Origin: Callaeas wilsoni
Lineage: Eukaryota > Chordata > Aves > Passeriformes > Callaeidae
Length of the DNA stretch: 64,000 nucleotides
Reading direction: 5' to 3'
Assembly: GCA_013398955.1 (NCBI GenBank)
Contig: VWPU01003031.1
Coordinates: forward strand, 106,704 to 170,703
Under the pieces are notes generated by a model. It worked only from the letters and a program-made list of their open reading frames with translations. It was not told the origin of the DNA and ran no database searches. A program made the position numbers and the translations under genes. This document shows, piece after piece, positions 1 to 12,026 of the stretch (positions are counted from its first letter, which is position 1; every line of letters starts with the position of its first letter).

Positions 1-2725
1 CAATTCCTTTTGTCTTGGATGCTGCTGTTCAAGAAATCCCAATAAAATTCCACCTCTTAAATGAATACTGTCAACCAGTTAAAAAATAAAATAAAGTAAA
101 ATAACCCCTATTCCTCATGAGTGATGCTGTTATCAGTATAGTGAAAAGCAAATATTTTTTCTACCAGTTTAGTTTTCTCTTTCCCATTTTGCAGCTATTA
201 GTTTTCTTCTGTAACTTATGGTTAGAAAGAAACGAACATGGGCAACTCGATTCAATACTTAGAATGGTGGATTGGGAACTAGAGGATACGGCATTGTTTT
301 TGTACTTTTGCAATCATCTGATGTGCCAGCTCCAACAAGACTTGTCATCTGGCTCCACACCCATTTATATTCTTGCTTTGTGTTTGCCTCCCATGTTCAA
401 AATTGTGCAGGCCTGGCTTACTTTTGATGAAGCACATGGAAGTTCATGGAAGGCAAAGCAATAATAACATTAATAATGTTGTTTAATACATCCCAGGAAT
501 ACCTTAATGCCTTCCAGGACTAAAAATGATCTTTTGTAACCACCTAGGAGAGCAGATGATCAAATATTACTGCTTATAGGGTGAATCCTGTCCTTTTTCC
601 TAATCTAACACCTTTTTCTTGCTCTATCTGAAAGCCAGGTAACTAAACAAACCGTGATAAAATAACTAATTGTATTTGGTTTTGGACTGCCAGTAAAAGA
701 GATCTTTTTCTCTCAGATTAAAAATTTTCTGAGAGACTCCTGGTCTTTATGACCTTTACACTGCTGAACTATAGCAAGGGAGACAATTAATGGCAATTGT
801 GTTGATGGTTTGAGAGATTTTAATTGTCTTCTAGAAGCTGTACTGAGATAATTCTAAAACTAACTTTTATTTTTCAAAAGCTCAAAACCAATCTAATGCA
901 AAAGTTCAGCAGAAAGAGATCTTAGGAACAAAACCTGGCTGAGTTTGGGAATAAAATCTGATTTCTGATGTGCGATACACTGGCTTTCATGAAGAGAAAC
1001 TACTGAAGCTTGTGTGAAAACAGAAGCCTGTGCGTGCTTTGTGATATTGCCGAGAACATTTCCACAGCCTCAGCATTCTACTTCCTGTCCAAAATTCATG
1101 ATGGAAATTATTAAACTTTGTACAAGAAAGAATTTCATTTTATTTTGTCAGCGTTGGCTGAGATGATCACTCCTAAACTGACATCGTATGACAAGATGCT
1201 TTCAGCAAATAAATACACATTGCTCAGATAGCATTTTGAATACCTTCCTGATGAAAGCAAAATGATGAAACCAAAGGACTATGTAGATATCAAAGACCTG
1301 CAGAACAGAGAGAGCAGGTTTGCACTCCAGCAATAAAAAACAACCTTAATGACAAGGAGTAACAGCACATGTCCAATATTCTCTAACACAAAACTTCAAG
1401 TGCAGCACAATCCAATCAAGGCCGAAACCCTCAAAGAGAAGAGAAATAATAACTTTTGCTTGAAGCTGTTTCCCCTCTGACTCTGTTTTGCTCCTTACCT
1501 TCCCTACAGGCTCTTAAAGGAGCTCTGCCCACAGATTTTTGATTTCCCTTTTTTAGGTAAAAGGGCATTGAACTCTGAAAGAGCTTCAGTCTGAAAATAA
1601 TAATTTTTTTATGTAATGTTAAAGACACTTCTTTTTTTACATTAAGTGGCTGTTACTTTCTTCATTTTCTTTGATTTTGTAAGTTATTGAGGTAACACAT
1701 CCTCTATTGAATATAATCTGTTATAGGAACTGGATTCCTGTACACTTATTGCCTCCATCCATCATGGAAGTGGGTGCAACCAATCTCCCTAATAAATTAA
1801 TTCCTTACAAAAAAAAAAAGCCATAACAAAACAAAACAAAAAGCCCAAAAACCCCTACCACCCCTGCCTTCAAAAAACAGAGAAAAGAAATCCCTCTCCT
1901 CAATTTGGAGTGAATTGTTATTAACCAGTGAGAATGCAAATTCCTTTAAACTAGTAGAGTTGCCTTTATCTCCAAGCAATATAACAAGCACATTTTCTAA
2001 TCAGAATTATCTAGTATAGAACTTCATTGAGTTTATCTAGACACAACACAAATTCTTAGCAGCTGCTTTAAAGAAAATCTTTCCTATTTACCAGTGGCAA
2101 AGTTATTCTGTCAGCTTCTCACCTTCTGCCCACACAGAAAAATCTGTTTACCTGAAAAAAAAAGTGAGAAATAGATCCTGAAAATACCAAAACCTGAAAA
2201 GAAGCCAGAAAAAAACCATCCTGAAATGCAATGATTAAACCTTGCTTTGATCCTCCTTCATGTCTTGTACTGCTCCTGTTCAAATCAGATGACATTTTCT
2301 AAAGGACTGAGGTCTGACCTCACCTTTTCCCCTTAGTAGTGTTTCTCTTTGTTTTTTTGCATTTTTCCTTTTTTTCCCTTTTCCCTTTTCCTTTTCCATT
2401 TGCTTCTCTTCATATCTCAGCCTGAAGCAAGGTCACAATGAGAAGAGAAATTGTTTAGGAGCCAAATATCTGCCACCAGGTAAAAAGAGCTGTTTGTCTT
2501 TGGAGATGACAGATTGATGGAGTATAAGAAGAGTGCATAAGTCATGATGGTGATGAAAATAAACATGATAGAAATTAGAGAAAGAAAAAGACATTATGAG
2601 TGCTGAAAGACAAAACAAATGTCCTACTCTAATCAAATGGTTTCATTATTTCAGGCTCTTGTAATGCACTTAAGTATTCATTCCTTCCTCTAGGATTGAA
2701 AATTAACTATAAGTATCAAGTGACC
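1..2725. other. non-coding DNA, no gene recognised
   Basis: AT-rich sequence with no supported gene. A 115-codon open frame at 117-464 (+) has no recognisable domain and is of a length expected by chance. Two low-complexity stretches are visible: an A-rich stretch with AAAAC units at about 1808-1858, and a pyrimidine tract with CCCTTTT units at about 2341-2411. Confidence 0.6.
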
Positions 2726-2907
2726 ACATATTGGAACAGCTTGTCCAGAGAGGATGTAGAGTCTCCCTCCCTAAAGATATTCCAGAACTATCTGGACACA
2801 ATGCTGTGCAATATGCTCTGGGATGACCCTGCTCGAGCAGGGAGGTTGGACCAGATCACTCCAAAGCATGTGGTCCCTTCCAACCTGGCCCATTCTAGGA
2901 TTCCATG
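2726..2907 (+). mobile_element. CR1 LINE, 3' end fragment
   Basis: This is the last part of a CR1 non-LTR retrotransposon in the forward orientation. One frame still resembles the CR1 ORF2 C-terminus: a WNSLSRE stretch matching the usual W-N-R-L-P-R-E, followed by VESPSLKIFQ and LDTMLCNMLW. The DNA then runs through the typical gaggttggaccagatca and gtcccttccaacc blocks to a decayed cattctaggattccatg tail. Only about 180 bp remain, as is usual for 5'-truncated CR1 copies. It is non-functional. Recognition is by eye against the known avian CR1 consensus; the subfamily is not assigned. Confidence 0.9.
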
Positions 2908-5379
2908 TAAAGTAAACAAAAACTGTGATAATCTCCTGCTGTATTCATAGTGAAGATGTGACTCAAGGCAACAAACGTGTTACAGAAACACTTAAGAAAT
3001 GAACCAAATCTCCACTTCCACAAATTGTCCATAACTTTTCTTTTTATGACTTTAAAAATAAAAACAAACAAACAAGAACAACAACAACAACAAAACACCA
3101 CAAAACCAAAGAAAACCCAAATAAAATTAAACTTCCTTGTGGTTTTTATTATTTTAAAATGTACACTTCAATTTATCTGCTTGATTTCAGTGTTTCAGCT
3201 CAGGAAACTGGTTTTAAGTGGTTTTCCTGAGATACCAAGAGTAGTCAGAAGTCTGGAAAACTTGACAAGTGTGGAAACATACAGACAATTTTAGTCAAAG
3301 GAACAGAAGGATGAGGGAAAGATGGAGACTTTTTCAGCCATTCTGAAGGCAATGTCACAGTCTGCATTATGGATAAGGGACAATTCCATTCAGCAGCTGA
3401 AAGAAGATGGAGCAAAAGTAACAGGAATGAGTTTTTAACAGTGAAGATATGGAAACATAGGCAAGGGTTGCCTGGAAATTTGTATTAAGAGTGTGGACAG
3501 TGTATCATAGACAACAGAAAAGAAATTCCTCCCATCTCAAGGTGATTAAGTAGACTCTCAATGTCACTTTCACCCTGAATTTTAGGGTTATTTTTATTAT
3601 TTTTTTATTATTTTTACTTTTGTTATTTTTTATTGTTATGGTTATTATTTCAGTAGTTTCCATCATTGCCTCAAGACTTGTATATAGAGCTGAACGTATT
3701 TAAGGCTCCTCTATCATACCAAAAGCAGTTCCATGTTAGAAAAATACATAAAATTTATACTAAACTATAGAAATGTCTTTTCAAAAAATTTGGACATTCC
3801 ATTCCCAGCGTCTAATGAAAGTGCATGTTGCAAGCATTGGCTTGAATATTTAAATCTGAATTTGTAGATTACTTGAAATACTCATCTCAGTACTGCATTA
3901 ACCACAAAATTATTGAAGCAGTTCAAAGTAATGAGGGAGGAATATATATATTCACTGTTATTATTGTTAATGATAAGCACCTTGATATATGTTGAATATG
4001 TATATTTGTGCAAGTGTCAAATCAAAAAGAATGGATGCATTTCTTAACTGACCCCAGAAAACCACTGTATAAAATTGGCAATGGATTTAAGACCAGGATT
4101 CTGGATCTGAAGCAGTGAGAGTTTGAAGTCCAGATCAATGTCCAAATTCTTTTGAGTCCTCTCTAGTTAAAACATTCAGAAACATTTATTGTTGGATTTA
4201 TTGTGTGGCAGAAGCCATTTCCTTGAGAGAGAGATAATTATATTGCCTTACAAGGAAGTCCTTCCCTTCACCCAAGCCCAGCTTCTGAGGGGTCTCTTTC
4301 ATATGCCCCCTCAGATGAAGAGTTAGCCACGTCCCTTACTGTGGTTTAAAAATCTTAAAAGAAATTGTGTAAACATTTTCCAGCCCCATGCAGCTGGAGC
4401 CCTGAAGCACTGAGCTACAAGCAGTGGTGGAGTGCTGTGCTGTGTTTTTGCAAGTACAAGACAGAAAATCTATGTAATTACCTCTGAAGCAGAAGAAGCT
4501 GTGCAGCCTGACAGAACAGCATGTGTAGGAAGCACTTTGTCAGGTCTCTGCTGACTAATTTCCCACTCTACACAGGATTTTTTTTTCCCCTTGTAGTCTT
4601 TCAGGATTAACCCTCTCTCTGCCCATATCTTCCCTGTCTATCCTGGTGTGAAAGTACAGAGGTGGATTCAGAGCAGAAATTGAGGCTGTTGGACCTAGTC
4701 CAGTGAGTGACTGCCATTTAAATAAGGGGCCATGAAGACAGCTCACTGAAAAGAGAGGAAGGAAAGGGTACACAATATCTGAAGGTGGGATTTGCTGCTT
4801 CAAACAATCCGTGCAGCTTTGTCTCTTCCATTGTGAGTTTTAGAATGAATGTGTTAAGGCAGTGCTTGCTCATGCAGAATTCAGCTCACCTTGAAAACGA
4901 AAAAGTTTTCTGTGTCTCAGTCACTAAGTGACACTGGAAAATCTATACTGTAATTTCCAAATATTTAGGAACATAAGCAATAAAACTTGAACCAATCTTC
5001 TCAACTGCTTAATCCAGTTCTCTGCTATTGCAGATCATATTTTTTTGTTTTGTCCCTGAACATATGAAGTTCCATCTTCAAGTGCATTTCTGTACCACTT
5101 TTTTTTTTTTTTTTTAATTACTTGAGAAACTGTATCCCCTAGTAGTTTTAAAACCTTTTCTCATTTCCTACCTGGAGGTACTTGCTGTTATGTATACCCA
5201 TTGCTCCTTTGTCTGTAAAAGTTTTGAATGTCACAAGTGAGAAAGTTGTTTTGTGTGAGTAATATGGTGGGGGACTCTATGGAAATAAAGAAGTAAAACC
5301 ATCCATCAACCATAGGTTAGCTTACTCCAAAGACTCTATATCGTCACTTAGTTTCCATTGGGACCCTGAGTTCAGAGCT
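2908..5379. other. non-coding DNA with simple A/T tracts
   Basis: No gene recognised. It holds an A-rich stretch with CAA/CAAA units at about 3055-3124, a T-rich TTATT stretch at about 3591-3650, and a poly-T run near 5099-5115. The short open frames here carry no recognisable domain. Confidence 0.55.
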
Positions 5380-5383
5380 GGAT

Positions 5384-5500
5384 TCATGGAATTTGAGGCT
5401 AGAAAAGGTCACTTTAATCTCCATTCTGACCTCCTGAAGAACACAGGCTGTAGATCACTCGCTAGGTCCTGAATGAACCCTGTGTCGTGTAATCACTTAC
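5384..5500 (-). mobile_element. ancient CR1-type LINE 3' fragment
   Basis: Read on the plus strand, this begins gattcatggaatttgaggc, then has agaaaaggtcac, ctgacctcctga and acacaggctgtaga blocks. That order matches the reverse complement of the 3' end of an old CR1 group abundant in turtles and crocodilians and present as relics in birds (typical form: ttcatagattttaaggcc, agaagggacc, ctgacctcctg, acacaggcc). It is heavily diverged and has no coding capacity. A second relic of the same type is at 36101-36195. Confidence 0.6.
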
Positions 5501-5908
5501 TGAATTCAGTGACACTAAGCACAGCCTTTTTTCCTTTTATTCAGTCCAGTCTTTTCTCTTTCTGGGTTGTTTGTATTTTTTTCCCTGTCTAGCATTTGTC
5601 TAAAGACATTTTTCTATGTAATATGATTCCTTAAGATGTAGCCCTCCTTTTCAATTCCTACTGAATATCTGAGCCAGATCACATTCAAAATCAATTTTTT
5701 TTTCCCTGTGCAAAAATGTACTGTGTACCTTTTTCTCATACATTTATTTATTTATTTCTGAGGTTTGAGAAAAAGAATAACCTTAGAAGCTTGACTCAAC
5801 TGGAGAAAGGATTGCATTGTGTTAATTCTTCTATGATTCATAGACACCTTTATTCAATATCATGACCCTGTCTGCTCTCAGTGACTCAACACCCTGACTT
5901 GTGTCTAA

Positions 5909-6170
5909 AAGACTTCCTTCCTTCCTTCCTTCCGCCCCTTCCGCACCTTCCGCACCTTCCGCCCCTTCCGCACCTTCCGCACCTTCCGCCCCTTCCGCAC
6001 CTTCCGCACCTTCCGCCCCTTCCGCACCTTCCGCACCTTCCGCCCCTTCCGCACCTTCCGCACCTTCCGCCCCTTCCGCACCTTCCGCACCTTCCGCCCC
6101 TTCCTTCCGCACCTTCCTTCCTTCCTTCCTTCCCTCCTTCCTTCCCCCTCCGTTTCTTTTTTCCCCTTCC
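5909..6170. repeat. CTTCC tract enclosing a perfect 27-bp higher-order minisatellite
   Basis: The core, 5932-6102 (171 bp), is nineteen 9-bp units in strict order: one CCGCCCCTT followed by two CCGCACCTT. This gives six complete 27-bp periods plus one extra unit, with no substitution seen. Plain CTTC/CTTCC repeat flanks both sides, and a pyrimidine-rich tail follows to about 6170. Because 9 is a multiple of 3 and no unit makes a stop, long spurious open frames appear on both strands (Ser-Ala-Pro, Leu-Pro-His, Ala-Glu-Gly and Arg-Lys-Val repeats); these are not genes. Each unit carries one CpG, giving a local CpG cluster in AT-rich surroundings. Confidence 0.97.
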
Positions 6171-7690
6171 CCCTCAACGGCAACAAGCAGATACTCGAAG
6201 CCAGTAATTTCAGCTCAAGAACATAAATACAATTTTCCCAACACTAAGCAAAACAAGATGTCCAATTTCCTGACTTTCACAGAATTTTGGTAAGTCCTGG
6301 AGGGAATACCAACTTGGTAAAAATATATGTCACAGAAAGAAACAAAGTTGGTATCTTTTGAAGAAACACAGATTTTGTTATGCTACCTGTAATCATATTT
6401 AACCCTTTTTTTGTTTTGCTAGTGGCTATGCTGAAGTAATGAGATGTACTTGGCAGTTAGGTTATTTCAAACTTTAATTGTTGTGTGCTATTTTGAAATA
6501 CCTTAGGTAACAATTATATTTGGATTTTCTCAACAAAATCTGGTGTTTCTTATTACCAGTAGGGTATTCGTAAATCTTATTCTTGCTAAATGAACACTTT
6601 GCAGCAAGAAATTTAACAAAGCATAAATGAAAATTAAATTTCAAAATTTTAGAGTGTTTAAATTTGTGGTGAGAGAAATGGGATGGTTTTAGGCAGTCCA
6701 GGAACACATACCACATTGGATTCATCATACAAACTCATTTCAAGAAAGGACCACCAGCAATATTAGATAACTTTCTTTAAATTTCACACTAGCTTGTGCC
6801 TCTCAATTCAGCTAAAGCTGTGTTTTGTTTCTGGGGACAGCAATAACAGACAAATTGAAAAGATGTGAGCAAATCTGATCAGAGGAAGAGGAAACATCTC
6901 TGACTCATATCTGCAATGTGGACCTAATTCCCAAAGGAAATAAAGAATTTACAGTCATGTGTCTATGTCGGTGTATCTGCATCTGTATGTCTTTCTTTCT
7001 GCTTCTTTACAGTAGCATTGGAAATATTTTATACTGAATATACTGAAATAATATTTGCATTTTGGTTAAATTTAACAAAAGAGCAGTGCTCTGCTATATT
7101 TTATATGCATGATTTTTATTAGACCTCGAAAAAAATATCCATTTCAGGAAAGTTTAGAAATAAACATGAAATGACAAAAATTATCAGTCATAATTTGCAC
7201 AAGATTAGATATTAGAGAACTTAATTTCAAGCAGAACAAACATAAGAAACGAGGTTTAATTTATTCTGCTATTCAGGGGACAGCTTGCTTTTCCCAAAGC
7301 CCAAAAAGACATAGAATATTATGATCTTGATGTGCTCTGTGCAGTTAGAAAGAAAGGTACAATTTCTTTATAGAGTTTGCCCTCTCAAGCTACATTATTA
7401 TTTTGCTTTAATCTCCTATTTTTCCTTTTAAAGTGGCTCCATAATTTTTGCTTTATTTTCTTAGCAAGAAAGCTAATCTGTGCCACCTCAGCCCCAAATG
7501 GAGAGGATAACAAATCTGGAATCTGTGGTATTTGGAATTCATGGGACAGTTCAGCTGAAAACATCTTTTAACTTCTGTGTAATAACCATTGATGACAAAT
7601 ATATATATTACTCAGGAATAAAACCTCTTTCTTTGGGTCTGGTGTCTCGAATAATTTCTTATTTGGACTTCTTATGGAAAAATAAAATAG
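6171..7690. other. non-coding DNA, nothing recognised
   Basis: AT-rich single-copy-looking sequence. Open frames at 6474-6728 (-), 7377-7571 (+) and 7480-7698 (+) have no recognisable domain and no convincing splice context. Confidence 0.55.
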
Positions 7691-8283
7691 AATCATAGAA
7701 TGATTTGGCTTGGAAGGGGACCTTGAAGATCACCTTGTTCTAACCCCACTGCTGTGGACAGGGACACCTTCCACTGGACCAGGTTGGTCAGACCCCCACC
7801 CAGCCTGGCCTTGGACACTTCCAGGGATGGGGCAGCCACAGCTTCTCTGGGCAACCTGTGCCAGGGCCTCACCACGATCACAGTAAAGAAATTTTTCCCA
7901 AATTTTTGATGTGAATCTACTCCTTTTCAACTTAAACCCTGTCCCTCTCATCTCGTGACTACCTACACTTGTGCACAATTTTGCTCCATCTTGCCTATAA
8001 AGTTCTCTTCAGGTACTGGAAGGCCACAATTAGGTAACCCTAAAGTCTTCTCTTTTCCGGGATAAACAATCCCAATTCTCTCAGTGTTTCCTCATGGCAG
8101 AGGTGCTCCATCCCTCTGATCATGTTGGCAGCCTCCCCTCTGGACTCATTCCAACAGGTCCATGTCCCTCCTGTGCTGGGACCCCAGAGCTGGATGCAGC
8201 ACTGCAGGAGGGGTCTCACCAAAGGGAAGCAGAGGGGCAGAATCCCCTCCTTCATCCTGCAGGCCACATTTTGATGCAGCCAC
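7691..8283 (-). mobile_element. CR1 LINE, 3' portion with ORF2 C-terminus
   Basis: A 5'-truncated CR1 copy on the minus strand. Its 3' end lies at the low coordinate, where the plus strand shows agaatcatagaatgattt and ttggaaggggaccttgaaga, the reverse complement of the CR1 tail. Upstream in the element, pieces of the reverse-transcriptase C-terminal region are legible in different frames: CIQLWGPS, MIRGMEHL, LRELGLF followed by EKRRL, TGFKLKRSRF, and WHRLPREAVAAPSLEV. The need to switch frames shows indels, so the copy is dead. About 590 bp remain; it is one of the better-preserved CR1 tails in the window. Confidence 0.93.
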
Positions 8284-10045
8284 ATTAACTGGTGTATGAC
8301 TATGGTTGAGAGAGTTATAGGGTTAGCTAAAACCTTTACATAAACTGTCAGTGCCACCACACCTCAGCAAGCATTTGTCTTCACAGAAGCCTGCATATCA
8401 GCTACAAAAATCCACAGAATGTGTAGCCATTAATGAACCTGATGGCCAGCTTGAAGAGGGATAACATATAAGACACCTTACCTGAATATCACCCTAAATT
8501 AGCAGTGGGATTCATAGACATCTACATCACAGAGATCTAAAAATGGGTGATGAGCCCCACTGTGGGTGTCCTGAACATGAATTAATTTCATGCTTCTTCG
8601 TGACAGAGTCATGGGAGGTTAGTAGGGAAAACAAAGGCACTTCAGCGTGTTCTAGTCCTATATGTCAACAAAAAAATTGGAAGATCAGTGGAGATCATGG
8701 AGCTTGGTAAACTTTCCTTGGTCGCTAACTTCAAAGATGACTAATAGATATTTCTTTATCTGGAGCTGAATCCCACCCAAGTTTCCATATAGGAAACTTC
8801 TTTTACAGCCATGGGTGTGCGTGGTCTTGTTGAACACTGCTCATATAACTCAGCCACATGGATGGTAGCATTAAAATCAGCTCCCCTCTGGAGCTCTGTA
8901 GCCATGACTTTGTATTTTTGTGCAAGAACTAATGAGCCCTGTTGAACATGGATGGAGAAACTCCTGTCTTCCCTCAAGCATTTATAACAGTAAATTTAAC
9001 AGTGCAACAGCAGAGACCCCAAAATCTGCTTCTTCTATGCTATTACCTCGTACAGTTTCCAATAGTAATTTTCATCAGTTAATTTTCTCCCAAAAAAAAC
9101 CTTTGCTTCTGTTCATTTACCTGCAAACTGTAAAGCCTCAACTTTGAATGTAGATTCTTTTTTTTTTTTATTCGAAACAAAGAGATTACTGGAAAAAAAA
9201 AAAAACAAGAAAATCATAAGGACTGGGGTTTGTTAGTTTCACATTTTTCTCAGAGCTTCGATTAAAATTTATAACCATGCTACCCTAAAGCCTCGGGTAA
9301 GATGGACATTTAGCTATAAACAGGTACTTCATGCAACAGTGATGCAGTGACAGCAAAGGGACAGGAAATTGGGTGTGCTCAATTAATTTTTAAAGTATAT
9401 AATTGGGACAAGGAACTTATTGTTAAATGCAGCCACTAAAGAGTAACTCGTACTTGCAAAACGGATGTAGGCTTTATACTTCCCTCTATTATCAAGGACA
9501 GTTGCTAATTTTACTGAGGGGTTTTTATCAGTCTATAGCTTTTTTCTTCAGCTGCCTGCACTTTATTTATATGCTCTCTTTTTATCACTATATACATTTC
9601 AGTATTTGTGTCTTTATTCTTTCCAGTAATGTCTGTCTTGGGCAGTGAACTTCCCAAAACGTGGCACTTTACCCTTGTCCTATGGATTGGACCTTTCCCT
9701 TTCCTCTAAAAACAACAGCTTTTTTCGAAAAGCAAAGAGAATTCTGTGCCAGCAGTCCTGGCTCATCCTCTTTTCAGCAAGAAGAGAGGTCAGTTTTTTG
9801 AAAATCAGTTTTATTGTCTTCACTTAGAGGGCCTCGATTTCTGTCTTCTACATCAAGGATCACTAGTCATTTTTCTATACCACGGAATAAAATCCTGTTT
9901 ATTGATAACAGATTAATGGGGTTCAAGGAAACCTCTGGACTGTGATGTGCTTTCAGAGATATTGACAAATATTTGAAGTTTGAAAGTCTCAAATTCATGA
10001 TAACATATTTAATTTGAATAAGAGCAAAAAAGTTTAAAAAATAAC
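8284..10045. other. non-coding DNA, nothing recognised
   Basis: No gene supported. The open frame at 8756-8977 (-) and several near 9427-9827 have no domain I recognise. A T run at about 9158-9170 is followed within 25 bp by an A run at about 9192-9204, which could pair as a weak hairpin. Confidence 0.5.
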
Positions 10046-10697
10046 TGTGGCAGTTCGGACACAAATTTAAAAGGAAACAACCAGAAAATGGTGTGTCTCT
10101 CTCTCCCACCTGCCAGGCAAGCAGGCCCTGGCAGCCCCTCCCACCACGGGTTCAGAAAAATAATTTCTCAAATGAAAGTGAAAAAACCACTGTTTATTAA
10201 AGAAACAGAGTCCCCCGCAGGCACGGGGCAGAAAAGGATATTGAAATCCCCTTCTCCCTTTCCCTCCCCTGGAGGAGGCTGGTGGATTTTATGTAGTCTC
10301 TTCTGTCTGTAAAACTGAGCTGATCCCATATTCCTACACCGGGCAGAGTCTGGAGTCCCCCTTGGAGTCCTGCAAAGTGTTCCAGAGATGATAAGCTGGT
10401 CGTGGACAAAGAAGCAAGCCAAAAAGAGTCCAAAAAGGAACAGAAGCAGCTGAGGTAGGTCACAGTCCCTTTCAGCTGAAAGCTGAAGAGCTAGAGAGAA
10501 AAAAAATCCTCTGCCCTCCTAACTGGCAATCCAGAGAAGAAATATGTAAACATCTCACTGCAAGGTCAAGCGAGCTGCTTCGAAGAGTTCTCCCAGGTTC
10601 TCTCTCCCTTTGCAGTTTAAAGGTACAAACTACATTCCTATTATAGATCAAGCAGGTGATGGGGAATACTGTATTGTCATAGAATCACCCCAAGACA
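10046..10697 (-). mobile_element. solo LTR of an endogenous retrovirus (family A)
   Basis: A 652-bp element with TG...CA-type termini: the plus strand begins tgtggcagttcgg and ends ccccaagaca, so on the minus strand it runs from TGTCTTGGGG to GAACTGCCACA. A polyadenylation signal (AATAAA on the minus strand, seen as tttatt near 10194) sits in the expected downstream part, which supports the minus orientation. The flanks are ataac on the left and atagc on the right, possibly a 5-bp target duplication with one change. No internal retroviral sequence adjoins it, so it is a solo LTR. The family is judged by structure and general resemblance to avian LTRs; no name is assigned. Confidence 0.7.
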
Positions 10698-10920
10698 GAT
10701 AGCTCATTCATCAGCTTTGGGGTTAAAGTTCAGGTGATGTGAATTAGCGTTGTGTTGCTTATCAGACAAGAATTCAGGGCTTGATCTATTAAACATAACT
10801 TGAAAGTTTCTATCCAAACAGATGCATTTCTGGTGTTTGGTTCACTCTGATTTTGATCAAGTAGGAAATATTATTTGTTGGTTTTGGTTTGTTTTGTTTT
10901 GAATCAAAACCAGAAAGTAG
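10698..10920. other. spacer between two LTRs
   Basis: A 223-bp AT-rich spacer with a GTTTTG-rich stretch near its right end (about 10876-10903). No coding potential. Confidence 0.6.
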
Positions 10921-12026
10921 TGGGTTGACCCTGGCTGGATGCCAGACACTCACCAAAGCTGCTCTCTCAATCCCCTTCACATCTGGACAGGGGAAAGAAA
11001 ATATAAAAAAAGGTTCACGACTTGAGATAGGGACAGGGAGAAAGTTCTCATCGAATACCATCACATGCCAAATGGACTCAACTTGAGTGTATGAATTGAA
11101 TTTATTACCAACAAAATAAGAGCAAATAATGAGAAACAAAATAAATCTTATAAACATCTTCCTCCACCCCCCTGCTCTTTTCCAGGCTCTATCTCCTCCC
11201 CCCCAGCACCACAGGGAGATGGGAATGGGGGTTATGGTGAGTTTCTCACAGTTGTTCCTGCTGCTGCTCAGGGAGAGGAGGAGTCATTCCCCTGCTTCAA
11301 TGAGGGGTCCCTCTCACAGTAGACAGTACTGCCTTAACTGCTCTGAATCATGAACTGACATGAATCTATCCTGTGGCTACAATTCTCCACAAACTGCTCC
11401 AGCGTGGCTCACTCTTCCATGGCTGAAGTCCTTCAAGAACAGTCTGCTCCAGTGTGGGTCTCCCACAGGGCCACAAATTCTAGCAGCAAACCTACTTCAG
11501 CCTGGGCTCCTCTCTCTGCAAGTCCACAGGTGCTGCCAGGATCCTGCTCCAGCACAGAAATACTGTGCAGTCACAGCCTCCTTTGGGCATCCCCCTGCTC
11601 CAGCCTGGGCTCCTGCAGGGGCTGCAGGTGGATCTCTGCTCCCCCGTGCCCTCGCTGGTCTGCAGGGGCACAGCTGCCTCACCATGGGCTGTGCCAGGGG
11701 CTGCAGGGGAATCTGAGCTCCAGAGCCTGGAGCAGCTCCTGTCCTTCCCTCTGCACTGCCCTGGGTGTCTGCAGGGCTCTTCCTCGCACACGTTCTCACT
11801 CCACTCTTTTCCAGTCACAAACACCTCTGCAAAATATCTTTTTTTTCCTTCTTAAGTATGTTATCACAAAGCCATTGCTATCATTCTTGACTGGCTTGGT
11901 TTTGGCTGGGGTCCATCCTGGAGCTGTCTGGCACTGGCTCTGCTGGACATAGGGGCAGCAGCTTCTCACAGAAGCCACCTCTTAGCCCCCGTGCTACCAA
12001 AACTTGACCATAAAACCCAATATACA
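10921..12026 (-). mobile_element. solo LTR of an endogenous retrovirus (family B, about 1.1 kb)
   Basis: The plus strand begins tgggttgaccctggctgg and ends cccaatataca, giving TG...CA-type ends with the element on the minus strand. The block order is one I know from a very common avian LTR: ccaccaaagctgctct-like, ggacaggggaaagaaaat, a TTTATTACC block carrying the reverse-strand polyadenylation signal near 11102, and then a GC-rich series of ctgctccag / gggctcct / ctgcagg units at about 11395-11780. It closes with agcagcttctcacagaagccacc. The GC-rich unit series creates long spurious open frames, the longest 182 codons at 11404-11952. No internal retroviral genes are next to it. A clear target duplication is not visible (agtag versus gagac), so it is probably old. 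Confidence 0.85.

Noticed and set aside
117..464. 115-codon open frame
   Set aside because: No domain, no splice or start context, and a length expected by chance in 64 kb.
5909..6170. CRISPR array suggested by regular repeats
   Set aside because: Units are contiguous with no unique spacers, and the context is a vertebrate genome.
5901..6293. 130-codon Ser-Ala-Pro repeat open frame, and mirror frames on the other strand
   Set aside because: Caused by a stop-free 9-bp minisatellite; all frames are open over the array on both strands, and nothing outside the array looks coding.
11404..11952. 182-codon open frame and overlapping frames on both strands
   Set aside because: Falls wholly inside LTR B; the GC-rich unit series explains the openness.
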